Assembly: GCF_008326305.1 (NCBI RefSeq)
Contig: NZ_BIXY01000066.1
Coordinates: 1-39,480 of the forward strand
Direction of reading: 5' to 3'
Length of the DNA: 39,480 bases
From: Dictyobacter arantiisoli
GTDB taxonomy: Bacteria > Chloroflexota > Ktedonobacteria > Ktedonobacterales > Ktedonobacteraceae
Made by a program: the position numbers and the translations under genes. Numbering within the stretch: the first letter of the stretch is position 1; each line of letters begins with the position of its first letter. This document shows positions 1-9,018 of this stretch, piece by piece. The notes beneath the pieces were generated by a model. That model was not told the origin of the DNA. It saw only the letters and a program-made list of their open reading frames with translations, and did no database searches.

Positions 1-205
1 CGCGTCGATACCACGCCCGGACTGCGGATGGCGATAGGTCAGCCCCCGTGCCTCCACGAGCGTCAATCGATCGGTCATGCTGCGAGCGGGAGGCGGTACG
101 GTGGGTAGTGGTCCGCGCAGGTACAGCGGGGTCGGCGCGACCAGCGCATCTGACGGAGCACCATCCAACAAGACACCCATGCGCGCGAAAGCGACGCCGG
201 TCTGC
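1..205 (-). pseudogene. Truncated duplicate of ABC exporter gene (internal fragment)
   Basis: This stretch is nearly identical to 4192-4396 inside the ABC exporter subunit gene; I count three mismatches, at 124, 139 and 184. It corresponds to about residues 303-371 of that protein: the end of the membrane domain, the linker and the first strand of the nucleotide-binding domain. Identity stops abruptly after 205. The copy runs off the left window edge, so its 3' part may continue outside. It has no start and no upstream membrane domain, so it is either a truncated paralogue or the scar of a partial duplication. The following bases, 206-371, match nothing I recognise. Confidence 0.75.
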
Positions 206-371
206 CGGTCACAGAGGTCGTGAGCCAGTAGATCTTTCGTCCTCTGGAACAAAAATATGGCCGAGAAAGCTCACCCACAGTCGATATGGATATCCTGTGC
301 CGACCATGGGTGAGCTGGCGGAAGGTGCGGATGTCTGCTTCAATCTTTGTCTCACGCATGCAGGAGGAAAC

Positions 372-494
372 ATGGAACCCATAACTTCCAAAACCGATCA
401 GTACCATCATCACCTGGTGAACCGAGAACGCTTTCGGCGCGTGATGGGCCACTTCGCCAGCGGTGTCACGATCATTACCACGCGCCACGAGGGA
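372..494 (+). pseudogene. Flavin reductase-like N-terminal fragment
   Basis: An ATG at 372 is preceded by the ribosome binding site AGGAGGAAAC. It opens a frame reading FRRVMGHFASGVTIITT, typical of the N-terminus of flavin reductase-like (FMN-binding split barrel) proteins. The family resemblance stops at about 494, where the expected continuation (flavin-binding loop and barrel) is replaced by unrelated sequence belonging to the 3' flank of the next, oppositely oriented gene. About 40 of the usual ~160 residues remain, so no functional reductase is made. The frame continues to a stop at 645-647 but that tail is not flavin reductase. Confidence 0.6.
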
Positions 495-516
495 ATTGAT
501 TTCAGCACGTTTCTAT

Positions 517-969
517 TTAAGAGCCTTGCTTGCTTTTCCATCTTTTCCGTATTGGCTCACCTGTATCAGAGTACACTGTTGAAAACGCGCTTTCGACAGT
601 CAACTCGAATAAAATGTAGTGACCCTGCGGTGGATATCCGTATGTAGTAGCAAGCTCCCGCATGGCTGGACTATCAGTTAAATGAGCATGCCCAGTCAGC
701 CTGAATTCTCCTTCGCCGCCATCATTGCTGCTTACCCAACAATGCAATGCATAGCCTGAGCCACGCTGTAGATCATGGCCTTTCGGAGATGTTGGCTCCA
801 TAAACAAGAGAAGATGCCCCTCGCCAATAATTGGCGTCACAGGATGAACTCTAGGCATTCCGTCCGCACGAACGGTTGACAGGAACGCTGGACCACTCTT
901 CAAGCGGAGCTCGCCAAAAGAAGAGAGTTCGGGTTCAGCGAGCGCAAAATCTTGCCAGGACTGTTTCAT
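517..969 (-). CDS. Pyridoxamine 5'-phosphate oxidase (PPOX) family protein
   Basis: A 150-residue protein with the split-barrel pattern of PPOX-like flavin/F420-binding proteins: an N-terminal helix, then a first strand near residues 28-45 (GPAFLSTVRADGMPRVHPV) followed by the LLLFMEPTSPKGHDLQR segment typical of this group. The family includes pyridoxamine-phosphate oxidases, F420-dependent reductases and haem-degrading relatives; the sequence does not decide the substrate. The start at 969 is supported only by a weak AGGTG. It is probably cytosolic and transcribed alone. Its 3' end touches the broken flavin reductase fragment, so the downstream flank has been rearranged. Confidence 0.75.
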   Translation of the reverse strand: MKQSWQDFALAEPELSSFGELRLKSGPAFLSTVRADGMPRVHPVTPIIGEGHLLLFMEPTSPKGHDLQRGSGYALHCWVSSNDGGEGEFRLTGHAHLTDSPAMRELATTYGYPPQGHYILFELTVESAFSTVYSDTGEPIRKRWKSKQGS

Positions 970-1129
970 ACATACACCTAATTTTCTACTTTACTTCGTG
1001 CCAATTATGGCTTAGCCTCGCCTGATCCAGGTTTGCGCCCTGGTGCTTCCTCTTTTTGCCTGGCTCCGCCACAGTATAAATGGCTGAGAACATCCCACGC
1101 AAGAGCCATGTCCGCCCTGAACGGACATC

Positions 1130-1152
1130 AAAAAAAAGGGGCTCGCCCCCCC
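1130..1152 (-). terminator. Rho-independent terminator of the MmyB-like regulator gene
   Basis: On the minus strand a G-rich arm and CCCC enclose the loop CGAG, followed by eight T residues. This sits 19 bases beyond the stop of the gene ending at 1171. GC stem plus U-tract is the classical intrinsic terminator form. Confidence 0.7.
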
Positions 1153-1170
1153 TTGCATCCCCGCCTCTCA

Positions 1171-2019
1171 TCACATGATGCCTGACAGACTACTAGCCTG
1201 TGTATCCAACAAGCGTTGCAGTTTTGCTTGTGTCACGGCATTCGGCGTGTAGATCATGATCTTGATATCAGGGTTGCTGAGAACCTGCAAGGTAAGATGC
1301 TCAAACTCCAGGAGTCCCAGGGTCGCATGTTGTATGACTTTATGACCGTCCAGTGCGCCACGCACATTGTGATGGGGCCACCAACGACAAAATTCAGGAC
1401 TGATCTGCTTCAAATCCTCAATCAGCTCCTCGAACCATCTATCTTCAGGATAGTTGGCGCTGGCAGTACGAAACTCTGCTAATGTGGCTCGCGCAATCAT
1501 TTCCCAATTGGGGTTCTCCCGCATCGTCTGGCTGGTGAAGAGTCGCCAGATCAGGTTGTACCCATAGGGGGGCGATGCTTCCGAAATGGAGAAGAGGCCA
1601 TCGGCAGCTTTGTTCCATGCCAGGTAGTCATACCGTCGTCCCATGACATACGCGGGAGTCGGGTTGAGATCGTCCAACACCTGTTGGAGAGCTGGACTGA
1701 TGCTCTCCTCTAAAGGAGAAACAGGTGCTGGAAGTGGTTGCCCGGCGAGGAGAAACAGGTGCCGACGTTCATTCAACGTGAGCCTGAGCGCCTGGGCCAG
1801 ACTTTCCAGAACTTGCGCCGAAGGATGCACATCGCGTCCCTGTTCCAGCCAGACATACCAGGAGGTGCCAATATTGGCAAGTTGCGCGATCTCTTCGCGG
1901 CGCAATCCTGGCGTTCGCCGGCGGATGCCAGGCGGTAATCCCACATCAGTAGGGGAAAGGCGAGCCCGTTGCTGGCGCAAAAAATTGGCGAGGGTCCGTC
2001 GACGCTCATGTTCCTGCAT
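1171..2019 (-). CDS. XRE-family regulator with MmyB-like ligand-binding domain
   Basis: A 282-residue transcription factor. Residues ~8-75 form a helix-turn-helix of the XRE type (RTPGLRREEIAQLANI, then WYVWLEQGRDVHPS), the signature of actinobacterial and chloroflexal MmyB-like regulators. Residues ~105-270 match the MmyB-like C-terminal domain (PAYVMGRRYDYLAWNKAA; FCRWWPHHNV; FEHLTLQV), thought to bind a small lipophilic ligand. An AAGGAG seven bases upstream supports the ATG. It is divergent from the LLM oxidoreductase at 2204, which in this family is often the regulated neighbour; that link is inference. A consensus promoter and a possible operator lie directly upstream. A degraded relative of its C-terminal domain occurs at 30.9-31.2 kb. 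Confidence 0.9.
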   Translation of the reverse strand: MQEHERRRTLANFLRQQRARLSPTDVGLPPGIRRRTPGLRREEIAQLANIGTSWYVWLEQGRDVHPSAQVLESLAQALRLTLNERRHLFLLAGQPLPAPVSPLEESISPALQQVLDDLNPTPAYVMGRRYDYLAWNKAADGLFSISEASPPYGYNLIWRLFTSQTMRENPNWEMIARATLAEFRTASANYPEDRWFEELIEDLKQISPEFCRWWPHHNVRGALDGHKVIQHATLGLLEFEHLTLQVLSNPDIKIMIYTPNAVTQAKLQRLLDTQASSLSGIM

Positions 2020-2071
2020 CTCAATTGCTCCTTATCCTGGTAGTCAGAGACCTATGATCAAGAAACCCTGG

Positions 2072-2085
2072 TCCTGGTATCAGGA
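2072..2085. promoter_or_regulatory. Candidate operator TCCTG-GTAT-CAGGA
   Basis: A perfect 5-bp inverted repeat with a 4-bp spacer, just downstream of the -10 box of the regulator promoter, so it would cover the transcription start. Position and symmetry suggest a site for autoregulation; the binding protein is inferred. Confidence 0.35.
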
Positions 2086-2089
2086 ACAG

Positions 2090-2118
2090 AGTATATTCAA
2101 GCTAGGCACCTGTGTCAA
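2090..2118 (-). promoter_or_regulatory. Sigma-70-type promoter of the MmyB-like regulator
   Basis: On the minus strand TTGACA (2118-2113) and TATACT (2095-2090) are separated by exactly 17 bases. The -35 box is perfect and the -10 box has one mismatch. The regulator starts at 2019, giving a leader of about 65 bases. Confidence 0.7.
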
Positions 2119-2203
2119 GGTAATACATTCATAGGTGTACAGAATTACTCCGCGCAGGAAGAATGTCCTTCTTCCATTTTTCGCAGAATTGAGGTAATTG
2201 TCC

Positions 2204-3145
2204 ATGGCTCTGAAATTTGGTTTGTCCTTGCCGCAAGGCTGGACAATGGAACTGGCGGGTATCAAGAATCCAGTTGAAGCGTACGAAGCGATGACACTTG
2301 TTACACAGACCGCCGACGAGGTGGGCTTCGAGTCCGCCTGGCTCGTCGATCACTTTCACACGATCCCGCAGCCATCGCAGGAAGTAACGTTTGAGTGCTG
2401 GACCACCACCGCAGCCCTTGCACGTGATACCAGGCGTATCCGCATTGGTCAGATGGTCACCTGCAATAGCTATCGCAATCCCGCACTGCTGGCGAAAATG
2501 GCCAGCACGGTCGATGTTCTGAGCCACGGGCGGCTCAACTTCGGCATCGGGGCTGGTTGGCATGAGCATGAGTATCGGGCTTATGGCTACGACTATCCTG
2601 AAGCGCCCGAACGCCTACGCCAACTGCGCGAAGCTGTGCAGGTGATACTGGCCATGTGGACGCAGGAAGAAGCAGCCTTTGAGGGTAAATACTACCAGGT
2701 GCGCGGTGCCATCAATCAGCCCAAGGGTGTCCAGAAACCGCACATCCCCCTGCTGATCGGCGGTAGTGGCGAAAGGGTCACCCTCAAACTGGTTGCACAG
2801 TACGGAGATGCCTGTAATGTGTTTGGCGATCTGAAGACCATCGAGCATAAGTTCGCAGTGATCAAAGAACACTGCGCGACCATTGGGCGCGATTACGAGA
2901 GCATCCGCCGTACAGTAACCCTTGCCTGTTCTATCGGAGAGACCGACGAACAGGCAAGAGCGAAATTCCCCGCCGCGCTCCTGGGCCATCCGGTTGCGGC
3001 TGGCGCGCTGATCGGTAGCCCTGATACTCTTCGCCAACGCCTGGCCGAGTTAGAGGCGGCAGGTGTCCAGGAAGTGATACTCGGGTTCCCTGATGCCCTG
3101 CAACTGGATTCGTTGCGCTTCTTTGCGCAAGAGTTCATTGCTTGA
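2204..3145 (+). CDS. LLM-class F420-dependent oxidoreductase
   Basis: A 313-residue TIM-barrel protein of the luciferase-like monooxygenase superfamily, F420-dependent branch. Typical features are an N-terminal strand KFGLSLPQG, the segment ESAWLVDHFHTIPQP near residues 42-57, NPALLAKMASTVDVLSHGR and the phosphate/cofactor loop FGIGAGWHEHEYRAYGY near residues 111-128, then IPLLIGGSGE. Such enzymes transfer hydride between F420 and varied substrates; the substrate cannot be read here. I chose ATG 2204 rather than TTG 2198 because GAGG at 2191 has a 9-base spacing to it. It is divergent from the MmyB-like regulator. The stop codon coincides with the tip of an IS200/IS605-like right end, so the last codon and stop could be supplied by that element. 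Confidence 0.9.
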   Translation: MALKFGLSLPQGWTMELAGIKNPVEAYEAMTLVTQTADEVGFESAWLVDHFHTIPQPSQEVTFECWTTTAALARDTRRIRIGQMVTCNSYRNPALLAKMASTVDVLSHGRLNFGIGAGWHEHEYRAYGYDYPEAPERLRQLREAVQVILAMWTQEEAAFEGKYYQVRGAINQPKGVQKPHIPLLIGGSGERVTLKLVAQYGDACNVFGDLKTIEHKFAVIKEHCATIGRDYESIRRTVTLACSIGETDEQARAKFPAALLGHPVAAGALIGSPDTLRQRLAELEAAGVQEVILGFPDALQLDSLRFFAQEFIA

Positions 3146-3383
3146 CACTCCCTGGCATAAATGCACAGGGATTCTTCCTTCATCCATGAGACTTGCCCAT
3201 CAGTCTCACAACTGAAAGGTAGCGGTCCACATGTCCAGAAGCGTTGCGCAAACCGAGGTTTGCAGGTTTCCGAGTGCCCCTGGGTACCAACCACTTGTTC
3301 TTGTGGTGCATGAAGCCCAACCAACCGTGAGGTGGGTATCGTGCCTCATCGTCTTCAGACGAATCTTTTTGCAATGGCTTCAT
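3142..3383 (-). mobile_element. IS200/IS605-like remnant: right end and degenerate TnpB tail
   Basis: On the minus strand the segment ends in a short stem-loop (3150-3170: CCCTG ... CAGGG enclosing GCAT/ATGC) followed by GAGTGTCAA. This resembles the right-end hairpin plus TCAA cleavage motif of IS200/IS605 elements. The sequence before it reads, in one minus frame, SWMKEESLCIYARECQ, which resembles the end of TnpB-type proteins as I remember them; no RuvC or zinc-finger core is present. No transposase or left end was found, so it is an inactive relic. A TnpB guide RNA would normally end at this boundary. The assignment rests on the hairpin, the terminal motif and a remembered pattern. Confidence 0.45.
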
Positions 3384-3522
3384 TTCATACAGGAGAGTCT
3401 ACAAAATGTTTTAATGGTTGTCAATCAGGAAGAGCCATTCATCCCTGCCATGAATGGACAGGGCTTTCTGGCTCGTTTCCTGTAAGCAGGAGAAAGAGGG
3501 GCCGATGATGGGTCTTCACCAT

Positions 3523-5304
3523 TTATTCATGCTTCCCATCCTCATCATCCCCCCTCCACAACCGCCCCATCTCTTCATTGGTTGCGAGCAACTCATCCAG
3601 CGTCCCTTCTGCGTCGATCTTGCCATCCCTGAGAAGGATAATATGATCGGCACGCTGCAAGACGGTGCGTCGGTGCGTGACGACCAGACAGGTCACATCT
3701 TCCTGCTCAAAGATGCGTTCCCAGAGCAGCTGTTCAGTCTCGACATCCAGCGCGCTGGATAGGTCATCGATCACCAGCAACTCGGCACCTCGCACGAACA
3801 TACGTGCCGCCGCTGTGCGCTGCACTTGTCCCCCTGAAAGCTTGACACCACGGGTACCCACGCGTGTCTCCAATCCTGCCTCCAGTGTCTGCACGTCGTG
3901 ATCAAGGACAGCCCCCCGCACGGCAGCGATCAGAGGCGCAGGATCGTCTGGGAGCCCCAGGAGGATATTCTGCTTGAGCGTCTCGCTGAACAGGCGCGGC
4001 ACCTGTGCCGTGTATGCCGCACGAGGCGGTACAAGGAAGGAAGCTGCATCATCCACGCTGTGATCGTTCCACCGGATCTCGCCTGCCTCCTGAGGTAGTA
4101 AGCCCAGGATGGTCTGTAGGAGCGTTGTCTTGCCCGCGCCGACGCGACCTGTCACCACTGTCAGGGTGCCGCGCGACAGACGCAGGTCTACCGCGTCGAT
4201 ACCACGCCCGGACTGCGGATGGCGATAGGTCAGCCCCCGTGCCTCCACGAGCGTCAATCGATCGGTCATGCTGCGAGCGGGAGGCGGTACGGTGGGTAGT
4301 GGTCCGCGCAGGTATAGCGGGGTCGGCGCTACCAGCGCATCTGACGGAGCACCATCCAACAAGACACCCATGCGAGCGAAAGCGACGCCGGTCTGCTGAT
4401 AGTGGGCCAGGAACTGACCAAGCCCGGTTGTAAAGTCGGCGATGAAGCCCAGATACGAGACAAACAGGGCAAAGTCACCCACCGTCAGGCTGCTACTGCG
4501 CAGGAAACCAGCGGCTAACAGCATGATCAGCCCAGTACCTATGCTCACCGTGTTTGCCGTAATGGAATCCAGAGCTTGCGTCGCCACGCGATCAGCTAGC
4601 ATGGTTGTCCGGCGCTGCTCGTTCAGCCGTCGGAAACGCGCCAGGACCCGCTCTTCGACACCGGCAGCCTGCACCGTCTGCACCGCCGTCAGGATATCAC
4701 CGATGGCTCCAGTGACCTGACTTGTGGCCTGACTACTGGCTGCACGATAGCGACCCAGCACGTTGCTCGCCCAGCGAGCGATTACCGTCACGAGCACAAG
4801 AGGCAGGATGGTGATTAGGGCCATGAGAACATTGATATGCAGGAGTATCAGGAATGCTACCACAGCAAGCAGCCCATGACCCGTAATCTCATCACTCCAA
4901 TCAATGCAATCCTCGGCCTGATAGACATCGTCACGAAAGCGGCTGATGGTCTCACCTACGGAATAAGGCAGAGCATAGGCACCAGGGCGCTTCAGGATGT
5001 GCCGCAGCAAGTTGCGGCGTAGCAGCCCGCTCATGGTGAAGCGCGTGAGGATTTCGACAAAGCCAGCGCTAAGCACCACGACCACACGGCTCACAGCGAG
5101 CACCACCAGTAACACGATGAGCCCCGTCGTGTCCAGGGAGATGGATGCCTGTTTGGTAAGCGCGTCAAAGAAGGCGCGAACGATCAGTCCGGTGAGAAGT
5201 GCAGACAGACCAAACACACCCCACAATACCGCGTGGAGCAGGTAGAGCCAGGGCCTGTAGCGAATCATTTTCCGCAGATAGTACCACGTTGGGAACGGCT
5301 TCAT
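3523..5304 (-). CDS. ABC exporter subunit (permease-ATPase fusion), degenerate catalytic site
   Basis: A 593-residue half-transporter: six membrane helices within residues ~15-320, then a nucleotide-binding domain. Walker A is GRVGAGKT (386-393), the signature LSGGQ (489-493), Walker B LLVIDD (509-514) and the switch His is H544. The catalytic Glu after Walker B is replaced by Asp514, as in the degenerate-site subunit of heterodimeric exporters such as TM287/288. Its start overlaps the stop of the upstream ABC gene by 4 bases (ATGA), so the two are translationally coupled and probably form a heterodimer in the cytoplasmic membrane. The substrate is unknown; lipid, peptide or drug export is usual. 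Part of this gene (4192-4396) is duplicated at 1-205. Confidence 0.93.
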   Translation of the reverse strand: MKPFPTWYYLRKMIRYRPWLYLLHAVLWGVFGLSALLTGLIVRAFFDALTKQASISLDTTGLIVLLVVLAVSRVVVVLSAGFVEILTRFTMSGLLRRNLLRHILKRPGAYALPYSVGETISRFRDDVYQAEDCIDWSDEITGHGLLAVVAFLILLHINVLMALITILPLVLVTVIARWASNVLGRYRAASSQATSQVTGAIGDILTAVQTVQAAGVEERVLARFRRLNEQRRTTMLADRVATQALDSITANTVSIGTGLIMLLAAGFLRSSSLTVGDFALFVSYLGFIADFTTGLGQFLAHYQQTGVAFARMGVLLDGAPSDALVAPTPLYLRGPLPTVPPPARSMTDRLTLVEARGLTYRHPQSGRGIDAVDLRLSRGTLTVVTGRVGAGKTTLLQTILGLLPQEAGEIRWNDHSVDDAASFLVPPRAAYTAQVPRLFSETLKQNILLGLPDDPAPLIAAVRGAVLDHDVQTLEAGLETRVGTRGVKLSGGQVQRTAAARMFVRGAELLVIDDLSSALDVETEQLLWERIFEQEDVTCLVVTHRRTVLQRADHIILLRDGKIDAEGTLDELLATNEEMGRLWRGDDEDGKHE

Positions 5305-7115
5305 AGTGCAACCTCCGAAGTTTCGACTCGCAGCAACCCGGCAAAACGCGAGGTTGGATCGGTCGCGAGGGCAAGCCGCGATCCGTACTCGCGCACCTGC
5401 CCATTCTCCAGGACAAGAATATCGTCAGCATAGGCAAGCGTGGCAAGCCGATGTGCAATGATGATGCCAGTACGGCCTTCGAGCAGCCGACGCAACGCCG
5501 TCTGCACCAACTGATCCATCATCGGATCAAGACGCGAGGACGGCTCATCCAGAATCACCAGATCGGGATCGCGTAACAAGATACGTGCGCACGCCAGTAT
5601 CTGTGCCTGTCCGGCGGAGAGCCCGGCGCCATCTGGCAGAAGCGTGCTGTCCAGTCCTTGCGGCAATTCCTGTAACCAACTGGTTAGGCCCAGAGTATCC
5701 AGCACAGTGTGAATCTGCTCATCGGGCACGTCATCGTCGAAGAGGGTCAGATTGTCGCGCACGCTGGCATGGAAAAGGTGCACCTCCTGGCTGACCAGAC
5801 CAATGCGTGCGCGCACCGCCGCGATGCGAACCTCTCGCAGGTCCACGCCTCCCAGGCGCACGACGCCAGCCAGTGGATCATAGAAGCGTAGAAGGAGCCG
5901 CGTCAGCGTTGTCTTACCGCTGCCTGTGCGTCCCACTACACCCAGCACACGGCCCGGCGCGAGCGACACATTGATATCGCTCAGAACAGGGGCATCCTCC
6001 GCATAGCCAAATGAGACTCCGTCCAGTTCAACCGCCAGCGGGCCTGATGGCAACGCGACGCCGGGGCCATCGACCATGCGCGGAACTGTATTCAGGAGCG
6101 CCTCGACACGGGCAATACTAGCATCCGCCTGCTGCAGGTCCTGTACTTCGTTGCGGATCTGCTCGGTTGGCTGGCGCAGCATCTCGGTACACTGAAAGAT
6201 CAGATAGACGGTACCGATGGTCAGCGTGCCAAGCTTGAACTGCATGGCACTCAAAGCAAAGGCGACCGCCGTACCGAGCGCGAACAGTCCCAGGCTGGTG
6301 GCATTCATGCTATAACCCCACATCTGCGCTTTACGCCTCACAGCCAGCCACAACCGCATCATTTCAGCACAGCGACGCAGCACAAACGCGCCAGCCCCAC
6401 TGGACCGGATATCCTGCAATCCTGCCAGATATTCGCCCAGGAAGCCATAGAAATCGGCACTGGCCTGACGCTCGGCAGCCCAGGAGGGTGTGGCAGCAGC
6501 ACGGATGCGCAGTATGGCGATCAAGGTCAGCACGGCAAAGACGCTCATCCCCAGACCTACGCGCCAGTCCACATGATAGAGCAGACCGAGCACACCCACC
6601 AGCAAGACACCATTGCCGAGCACATAGATCACAAACCGTGAGAAGAAGCGAGCCAAAGTGGACACGTCGCCGTCCACCCGCTCGATCAACTCACCCGACG
6701 TATGGGCCGTATGAAATGTGGCATCCAGCCGTAACAGGTGGGCGACAAGATCGGCACGCAACGCGTTCGTAGCCGCCCAGCCCACATTTTCGGCCACGTA
6801 AGTTTCGGCGACAGCCAGACCCTGTCCCGCCAGGGCCAGACCTATAGTCAACAGTGCCAGGACGAACAGAGCGTGTAAATCCCCGCCGGAGGTAGCCTGG
6901 TCAATGAAGTGGCTCGCCACCAGCGGCGTGACCACCTGCACGCAGATGGTGCCGCACATGATCACACCCAGCAGGCCCATTAGCGCCCTCTGGGGCCACA
7001 GATAGTGGACCAACAGCCTCCAGTAGCGCTTCAGTGTTTGCAAGGGGACATATCTCTGCTGCGGATTGAGATAAGTAGTCAGTAAGCGCCAAAAACGTCT
7101 CAACTGAACATACAT
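5301..7115 (-). CDS. ABC exporter subunit (permease-ATPase fusion), catalytically intact
   Basis: A 604-residue half-transporter, first gene of the exporter operon. Six membrane helices lie in residues ~40-310. The nucleotide-binding domain has Walker A GRTGSGKT (395-402), a slightly altered signature LSAGQ (499-503), Walker B LVILDE (519-524) with the catalytic Glu, and switch H555. It supplies the intact Walker B Glu missing in the partner, consistent with an asymmetric heterodimer. The frame stays open up to 7292, but I chose ATG 7115 because of the purine-rich GAAAGAAAGAAAA just upstream and because the extra 59 residues look non-coding. Residues ~5-20 and ~28-42 repeat a WRLL..YL.PQ pattern, an unusual tandem elbow helix ahead of the membrane domain. 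Confidence 0.93.
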   Translation of the reverse strand: MYVQLRRFWRLLTTYLNPQQRYVPLQTLKRYWRLLVHYLWPQRALMGLLGVIMCGTICVQVVTPLVASHFIDQATSGGDLHALFVLALLTIGLALAGQGLAVAETYVAENVGWAATNALRADLVAHLLRLDATFHTAHTSGELIERVDGDVSTLARFFSRFVIYVLGNGVLLVGVLGLLYHVDWRVGLGMSVFAVLTLIAILRIRAAATPSWAAERQASADFYGFLGEYLAGLQDIRSSGAGAFVLRRCAEMMRLWLAVRRKAQMWGYSMNATSLGLFALGTAVAFALSAMQFKLGTLTIGTVYLIFQCTEMLRQPTEQIRNEVQDLQQADASIARVEALLNTVPRMVDGPGVALPSGPLAVELDGVSFGYAEDAPVLSDINVSLAPGRVLGVVGRTGSGKTTLTRLLLRFYDPLAGVVRLGGVDLREVRIAAVRARIGLVSQEVHLFHASVRDNLTLFDDDVPDEQIHTVLDTLGLTSWLQELPQGLDSTLLPDGAGLSAGQAQILACARILLRDPDLVILDEPSSRLDPMMDQLVQTALRRLLEGRTGIIIAHRLATLAYADDILVLENGQVREYGSRLALATDPTSRFAGLLRVETSEVAL

Positions 7116-7555
7116 AAAATTATTTTCTTTCTTTCGCTCAAGATCGTTATAGAGGATAGCCCACAATGAAGTATGGCTATGATGGATAGTGGAGAGTGGT
7201 GATGCTAAACAGGAGACAATACGCTGCTGCCTGCGAAGAACGGGCAAACAAAAAAGCCCTACGAGGCTAAGTGGGCTGGTTGTGGAGAGCAAAAAGGAAA
7301 TCTACAGAAGAGGGTAGTACCTATCTGTAGCCTATCTAAGAAAGGGTATGGTCGTACTTATAAAAGTGGAATCATAGTGATGATCCGCATACAACGACCT
7401 TGCTTATTTGTAGACACAGCTCACTTAGCTTAGCAACACCCTGGCTGTGAATAATTGCATGATGAATATACCTCCGAAAATAAGATTAAATAAATAATAA
7501 TCCATATTTGCCCGAAAGTCAAGTTTTGAGTTGGAATACCAGGGCTTTCCAATTC

Positions 7556-7589
7556 TCTTTTTATTACAGCCCTCTTTTTATTACAGCCC
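7556..7589. repeat. 17-bp direct tandem repeat, two units
   Basis: TCTTTTTATTACAGCCC occurs twice head to tail (7556-7572, 7573-7589) with no mismatch. It looks like slippage or a local duplication in non-coding DNA; no function is evident. Confidence 0.7.
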
Positions 7590-7653
7590 TGGCATATTTA
7601 CCAGAGTTTCTGCTGGTAATACTCTGACAAGCTTCATTTGAAGGGCAGGGTTC

Positions 7654-7668
7654 CAGGGCTGTGCCCTG
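7654..7668 (-). terminator. Weak hairpin after the gene at 7680
   Basis: CAGGGC-TGT-GCCCTG is a perfect 6-bp stem with a 3-base loop, 12 bases beyond the stop of the minus-strand gene. There is no T-tract, so terminator function is uncertain. Confidence 0.3.
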
Positions 7669-7679
7669 ACCTCTTCCCC

Positions 7680-8462
7680 TCACCTGCCCGCGTAGCGGGC
7701 TTCCTTCTGCCATTTGTCGAATTCCTTGAGTGTCCATTCTCTCAGTTCCTGATACCTTGTTTGATACTTTTCTTGTCGTAAATATGCATACCTGGGATAG
7801 CTTTCTCCTTTTAAATCACCTATTATGGCCCATATCAATTCATGTTCGTGAGCATTACTGGGCCCGTTATCAGAAAATACTTTATCAGGATTTTCCATTA
7901 GTATGTCAGTTGCAAATTCTACCAATGGGTCGCTTGAGATTTCTCTGGTTTTACTCCTATTCAAGCCTGGATTACGCATTATTTCTACGTTGTCTATCAA
8001 TCGAGCATGTTCTGCTCTAAATGCTTGAGGGATGTGTGCCAAAAAGGTCCGATGGACTTGCCGTTGCTCTTCGAGAGGCATACGCCGTGTGCGCTCTAGT
8101 GTGCGCTCTCTTTCTTTCTCATAGATATATTGAGCAGCTTCTGTCCGCAATTCCGGGGCAGCGTGCTCGATGTGTGCCAGAAAGGTCTGATAGACTTGCC
8201 ATTGCTCTTCGCGAGGCATACGCCGTGTGCGCTCTAGTGTGCGCCATCTTTCTATTTCGAGTGATCTTGGAGGTTGTTGTGATATTGGGGACTCTGGTTG
8301 ACTTTCCCTTACCAGGATGCGGCCTCTTAGAAACTCCGTATTTTGTCTTTGTATTCCCTCGAAATTCTGTTGAGGAGCTCCCCCCGTTTGTTGATCTACT
8401 CTTTCAGGTGTAGAAGCTTCCCCTCTCTCTGATCGGGGAGAAACGTCACCTCTTCTGGACAT
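7680..8462 (-). CDS. Hypothetical polar protein with tandem RTLERTRRMP repeats
   Basis: A 260-residue, highly charged protein with no signal peptide or membrane segment; I do not recognise a family. Residues 1-60 are Ser/Gln/Glu-rich and probably disordered. Two copies of a ~45-residue unit follow, each starting RTLERTRRMP, then EEQ.QV..TFLAHI (about residues 74-115 and 118-150), and predicted to be helical. The C-terminal ~90 residues are acidic then basic (HEHELIWAIIGDLKGE; KYQTRYQELREWTLKEFDKW). It stands alone between the ABC operon and a regulator relic. The repeat also shows at DNA level (around 8080-8110 and 8215-8245), so the duplication is fairly recent. It could be an adaptor or a domesticated mobile-element protein; no function is assigned. 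Confidence 0.65.
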   Translation of the reverse strand: MSRRGDVSPRSERGEASTPERVDQQTGGAPQQNFEGIQRQNTEFLRGRILVRESQPESPISQQPPRSLEIERWRTLERTRRMPREEQWQVYQTFLAHIEHAAPELRTEAAQYIYEKERERTLERTRRMPLEEQRQVHRTFLAHIPQAFRAEHARLIDNVEIMRNPGLNRSKTREISSDPLVEFATDILMENPDKVFSDNGPSNAHEHELIWAIIGDLKGESYPRYAYLRQEKYQTRYQELREWTLKEFDKWQKEARYAGR

Positions 8463-8769
8463 AGTGTCTCCTTTTGTCTTCCTGCTCTCCTGATTGGGAT
8501 CGTGGTTGCTGCTTCTTCCTTCTCAGACACTGTTGTGCCTCTCAGCATGAATACTCAAGCGAAGAGGCTCCATGCTTACAGGAAACACAGAGGCACATCA
8601 GCCTCTCTGCGAGAATAGATGATCCTGTTTCGCCTTTCAAGTAGAAAATAGGGACAATCTTTCCGCTTCTGGATGTGGGGTTCCCAGCAGTCGTGACAAG
8701 CAAGGGGTCTGTGGTGTAAATCGGTATTTTGCCAATGATTGAACGAGAAGGATAGAGGATGTTGTAAAT
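8463..8769. other. Intergenic region without recognisable features
   Basis: Between the start of the minus-strand repeat protein and the LuxR-like relic. It must carry the promoter of the minus-strand gene, but I see no clear boxes. Short frames on the minus strand show no family resemblance. Confidence 0.5.
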
Positions 8770-9018
8770 AAACGCTATCACGCGCTTTTTGCCGAAGCCA
8801 TGCGCGACGAAGCACGTCGTCGATGTGGTGAAGATATATTGCATCAACTCTCTGTTCGTGCCTCCCACTGGTATGAAATGCATGCTTTTCTACACGAAGC
8901 AATCAATGCAGCACTGTCTGCATGGGATTACGAGCAAGCGGCGCTTTTGATCGCTCGCTCAATCGAGGAGCACAACTTTCCAGATGCAATAAAAGTGTTA
9001 ATTAACAAAACACGATAA
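8770..9018 (+). pseudogene. MalT/LuxR-type regulator fragment (winged-helix/TPR junction)
   Basis: The frame reads KRYHALFAEAMRDEARRR, then RASHWYEMHAFLHEAINAAL and DYEQAALLIARSIEEH. This resembles the segment between the ATPase module and TPR region of large MalT-like LuxR regulators (typically ~900 residues, with the form YHHLFAEALR...RAS.WYE..G...EAI.HAL...D...AA.LI). Only about 80 residues remain. Upstream NTPase and downstream HTH regions are absent, and a stop follows at 9016-9018. It is a decayed fragment, not a working regulator. Confidence 0.6.

Larger units (their letters stand above)
7116..7679. other. Intergenic region upstream of the ABC operon
   Basis: About 560 bases of AT-rich DNA between the ABC operon start and the stop of the gene at 7680. 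It must hold the ABC promoter, but I found no convincing pair of boxes. It contains a 17-bp tandem duplication and a GC hairpin (listed separately). No coding frame with family resemblance was seen. Confidence 0.6.

Noticed and set aside
48-647. 199-codon plus frame as a full gene
   Set aside because: Its first third is antisense to the ABC copy and only 372-494 resembles a protein; it is a chimeric open frame across junctions.
4005-4433. Plus-strand frame of 142 codons and similar long frames opposite the ABC genes
   Set aside because: Antisense shadows of well-supported GC-rich coding regions; no ribosome binding site or family resemblance.
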